Assembly (NCBI GenBank): GCA_959600045.1
Contig: CAUGKJ010000048.1
Coordinates: forward strand, 1 to 6,592
DNA from: an uncultured Haemophilus sp.
GTDB taxonomy: Bacteria; Pseudomonadota; Gammaproteobacteria; Enterobacterales; Pasteurellaceae
Direction: 5' to 3'
Length of the DNA stretch: 6,592 nucleotides
In this document: piece after piece, positions 5,195 through 6,592 of the stretch
How positions within the stretch are numbered: the stretch's first letter is position 1
Layout of the letters: each line of letters starts with the position of its first letter
Position numbers and translations under genes: made by a program
Notes under the pieces: model-generated
What the model was told of the DNA's origin: nothing
The model's database searches: none
Seen by the model: the letters and a program-made list of their open reading frames with translations, nothing else

Positions 5195-6592
5195 ATGGCT
5201 CAATATTCTGCCAATTTTAATCAAGCAAAAGTACTAGTGTTAGGCGATGTGATGCTTGACCGTTACTGGTTTGGTGCGACTAATCGTATTTCACCGGAAG
5301 CACCGGTTCCTGTGGTTCGCGTACAAGATAATGAAGAGCGTGCAGGTGGTGCAGCAAACGTGGCAATGAATATTGCTTCTCTTAATGTACCTGTGCAAAT
5401 TTTAGGTTTAATTGGTCAAGATGAAACAGGTACAGCCTTAACCAATTTATTACAACATCAAAAAATTGATTGTAATTTTGTGGCATTGGATACTCACCCA
5501 ACCATTACGAAATTACGTATTTTGTCTCGTCACCAACAATTACTTCGTTTGGATTTTGAAGAAGATTTCCAAAATGTGGAATGTCATGAGTTGCTTGCGA
5601 AATTAGAATCGGAAGTGAAAAACTTTGGTGCGTTAGTGCTTTCTGATTATGGTAAAGGCACGTTAAAAGATGTGCAAAAAATGATTCAAATTGCACGCAA
5701 AGCAAACGTACCAGTCTTGATCGATCCAAAAGGCACAGATTTTGAGCGTTATCGTGGTGCGACTTTACTGACGCCAAATATGTCAGAGTTTGAAGCGGTG
5801 GTGGGTAAGTGTGATTCTGAAGAAGAAATCATTGAGAAAGGCTTAAAATTAATTTCAGACATCGAATTGACCGCACTTTTAGTGACGCGCTCTGAAAAAG
5901 GCATGACATTACTTCGTCCAAATCAAGAGCCGTTCCATTTACCAACCGTTGCCAAAGAAGTGTTTGATGTAACAGGGGCTGGCGATACGGTAATCAGTGT
6001 CTTAGCAACTGCACTTGCAGATGGTCGTTCTTTTGAAGAATCTTGCTATTTAGCTAATGTGGCGGCAGGTATTGTGGTCGGCAAATTAGGTACATCAACG
6101 GTTTCTACTGTGGAATTAGAGAATGCGATCCATGGACGTTCAGAAACCGGCTTCGGTATTATGTCAGAAAGCCAATTAAAAATTGCCGTAGATCATGCTA
6201 AAGCACGTGGTGAGAAAATTGTGATGACAAATGGTTGTTTCGACATTCTTCACCCTGGCCATGTGTCTTATTTAGAAAATGCTCGCAAACTTGGTGACCG
6301 TTTAATTGTTGCCGTAAATACGGATGATTCAGTCAAACGCTTAAAAGGTGAAAGTCGTCCAATTAACAATCTGAATGCACGTATGGCAGTATTGGCTGGT
6401 TTAGCATCAGTGGATTGGGTGGTTTCTTTTGATGAAGATACGCCACAACGTTTAATCGGTGAGATTTTACCGGATTTATTAGTAAAAGGTGGCGATTACA
6501 AACCTGAAGAGATTGCAGGCAGCAAAGAAGTGTGGGCGAACGGCGGTGATGTTCGTGTATTGAATTTTGAAAATGGCTGTTCAACCACAAAT
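5195..6592 (+). CDS. hldE: Bifunctional heptose 7-phosphate kinase / heptose 1-phosphate adenylyltransferase HldE (3' end cut off by window)
   Basis: 466 residues are present and the frame is open to the edge; E. coli HldE has 477, so only about 10 are missing. HldE phosphorylates D-glycero-beta-D-manno-heptose 7-phosphate at C1. After GmhB dephosphorylation it adenylylates the product to ADP-heptose, the inner-core LOS heptose donor, in the cytoplasm. The N-terminal ribokinase/PfkB domain (about 1-320) shows DVMLDRYW (18-25), [14 protein letters not shown] (50-63), [13 protein letters not shown] (100-112), [13 protein letters not shown] (176-188) and DVTGAGD (258-264) with catalytic D264. 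The C-terminal cytidylyltransferase-like domain shows [12 protein letters not shown] (345-356), with the HxGH motif at 353-356, and [21 protein letters not shown] (430-450, one residue before K431 excluded in family consensus). The GCSTTN near the window end is the usual C-terminal motif. An uptake signal is embedded at 5870-5878. The start MAQYSANF matches the Haemophilus homologue as recalled. Confidence 0.97.
   Translation, partial: MAQYSANFNQAKVLVLGDVMLDRYWFGATNRISPEAPVPVVRVQDNEERAGGAANVAMNIASLNVPVQILGLIGQDETGTALTNLLQHQKIDCNFVALDTHPTITKLRILSRHQQLLRLDFEEDFQNVECHELLAKLESEVKNFGALVLSDYGKGTLKDVQKMIQIARKANVPVLIDPKGTDFERYRGATLLTPNMSEFEAVVGKCDSEEEIIEKGLKLISDIELTALLVTRSEKGMTLLRPNQEPFHLPTVAKEVFDVTGAGDTVISVLATALADGRSFEESCYLANVAAGIVVGKLGTSTVSTVELENAIHGRSETGFGIMSESQLKIAVDHAKARGEKIVMTNGCFDILHPGHVSYLENARKLGDRLIVAVNTDDSVKRLKGESRPINNLNARMAVLAGLASVDWVVSFDEDTPQRLIGEILPDLLVKGGDYKPEEIAGSKEVWANGGDVRVLNFENGCSTTN
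5870..5878 (-). repeat. DNA uptake signal sequence (complement ACCGCACTT)
   Basis: Exact core on the minus strand inside the kinase domain of hldE, covering codons for L-T-A-L; the flanking AT-tracts fit the extended consensus only in part. Confidence 0.85.

Noticed and set aside
5505..6590. Minus-strand frames in hldE (5505-5777 and 6363-6590)
   Set aside because: They are antisense to conserved HldE motifs, have Ser/His/Leu-rich low-similarity products, and no promoter was seen.

Overview
The window looks like chromosomal housekeeping DNA from a Pasteurellaceae bacterium, most likely the genus Haemophilus. The proteins read as very close relatives of the H. influenzae RNase II, FabI, NIF3-family, HtrB/LpxL and HldE proteins. 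The 9-bp Haemophilus-type DNA uptake signal (AAGTGCGGT or its complement) occurs exactly six times in 6.6 kb, close to the roughly one-per-kilobase density known for that group. As I remember it, H. influenzae Rd keeps these genes in three separate places (rnb-fabI, the NIF3 gene, and hldE-htrB). Their contiguity here therefore suggests another Haemophilus species, such as H. parainfluenzae, but I cannot prove this from the sequence.

Layout, left to right: the last 22 codons of an unidentified plus-strand gene and a GC-rich hairpin; then, convergent to it, a minus-strand series read from right to left. In reading order this series is lpxL (lipid A late acyltransferase), an intergenic stretch of about 240 bp, nif3/ybgI (dinuclear-metal NIF3 family), fabI (enoyl-ACP reductase) and rnb (RNase II). 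The intergenic stretch holds an AT-rich palindrome, a strong sigma70-type promoter and a strong intrinsic terminator. rnb ends at its own strong terminator. On the far right hldE (ADP-heptose synthesis), cut off by the window edge, is transcribed to the right, divergently from lpxL, from a 97-bp gap in which the two predicted promoters overlap.

Functionally the right half is envelope biogenesis: HldE makes the heptose donor for the LOS inner core and LpxL completes lipid A. FabI completes each fatty-acid elongation cycle that feeds lipid A and phospholipids. RNase II and the NIF3 protein are general housekeeping.

The two most notable observations are these. (1) FabI appears to lack 12 consecutive residues (36 bp, in frame) just after the catalytic Tyr-Lys pair, at plus-strand position 2573/2574, while everything around it is intact. 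(2) A promoter-to-terminator unit of about 86 nt between lpxL and nif3 looks like a small RNA or a terminated leader, and its C-rich loop is complementary to a Shine-Dalgarno sequence. No mobile element, CRISPR array, tRNA or rRNA was seen.
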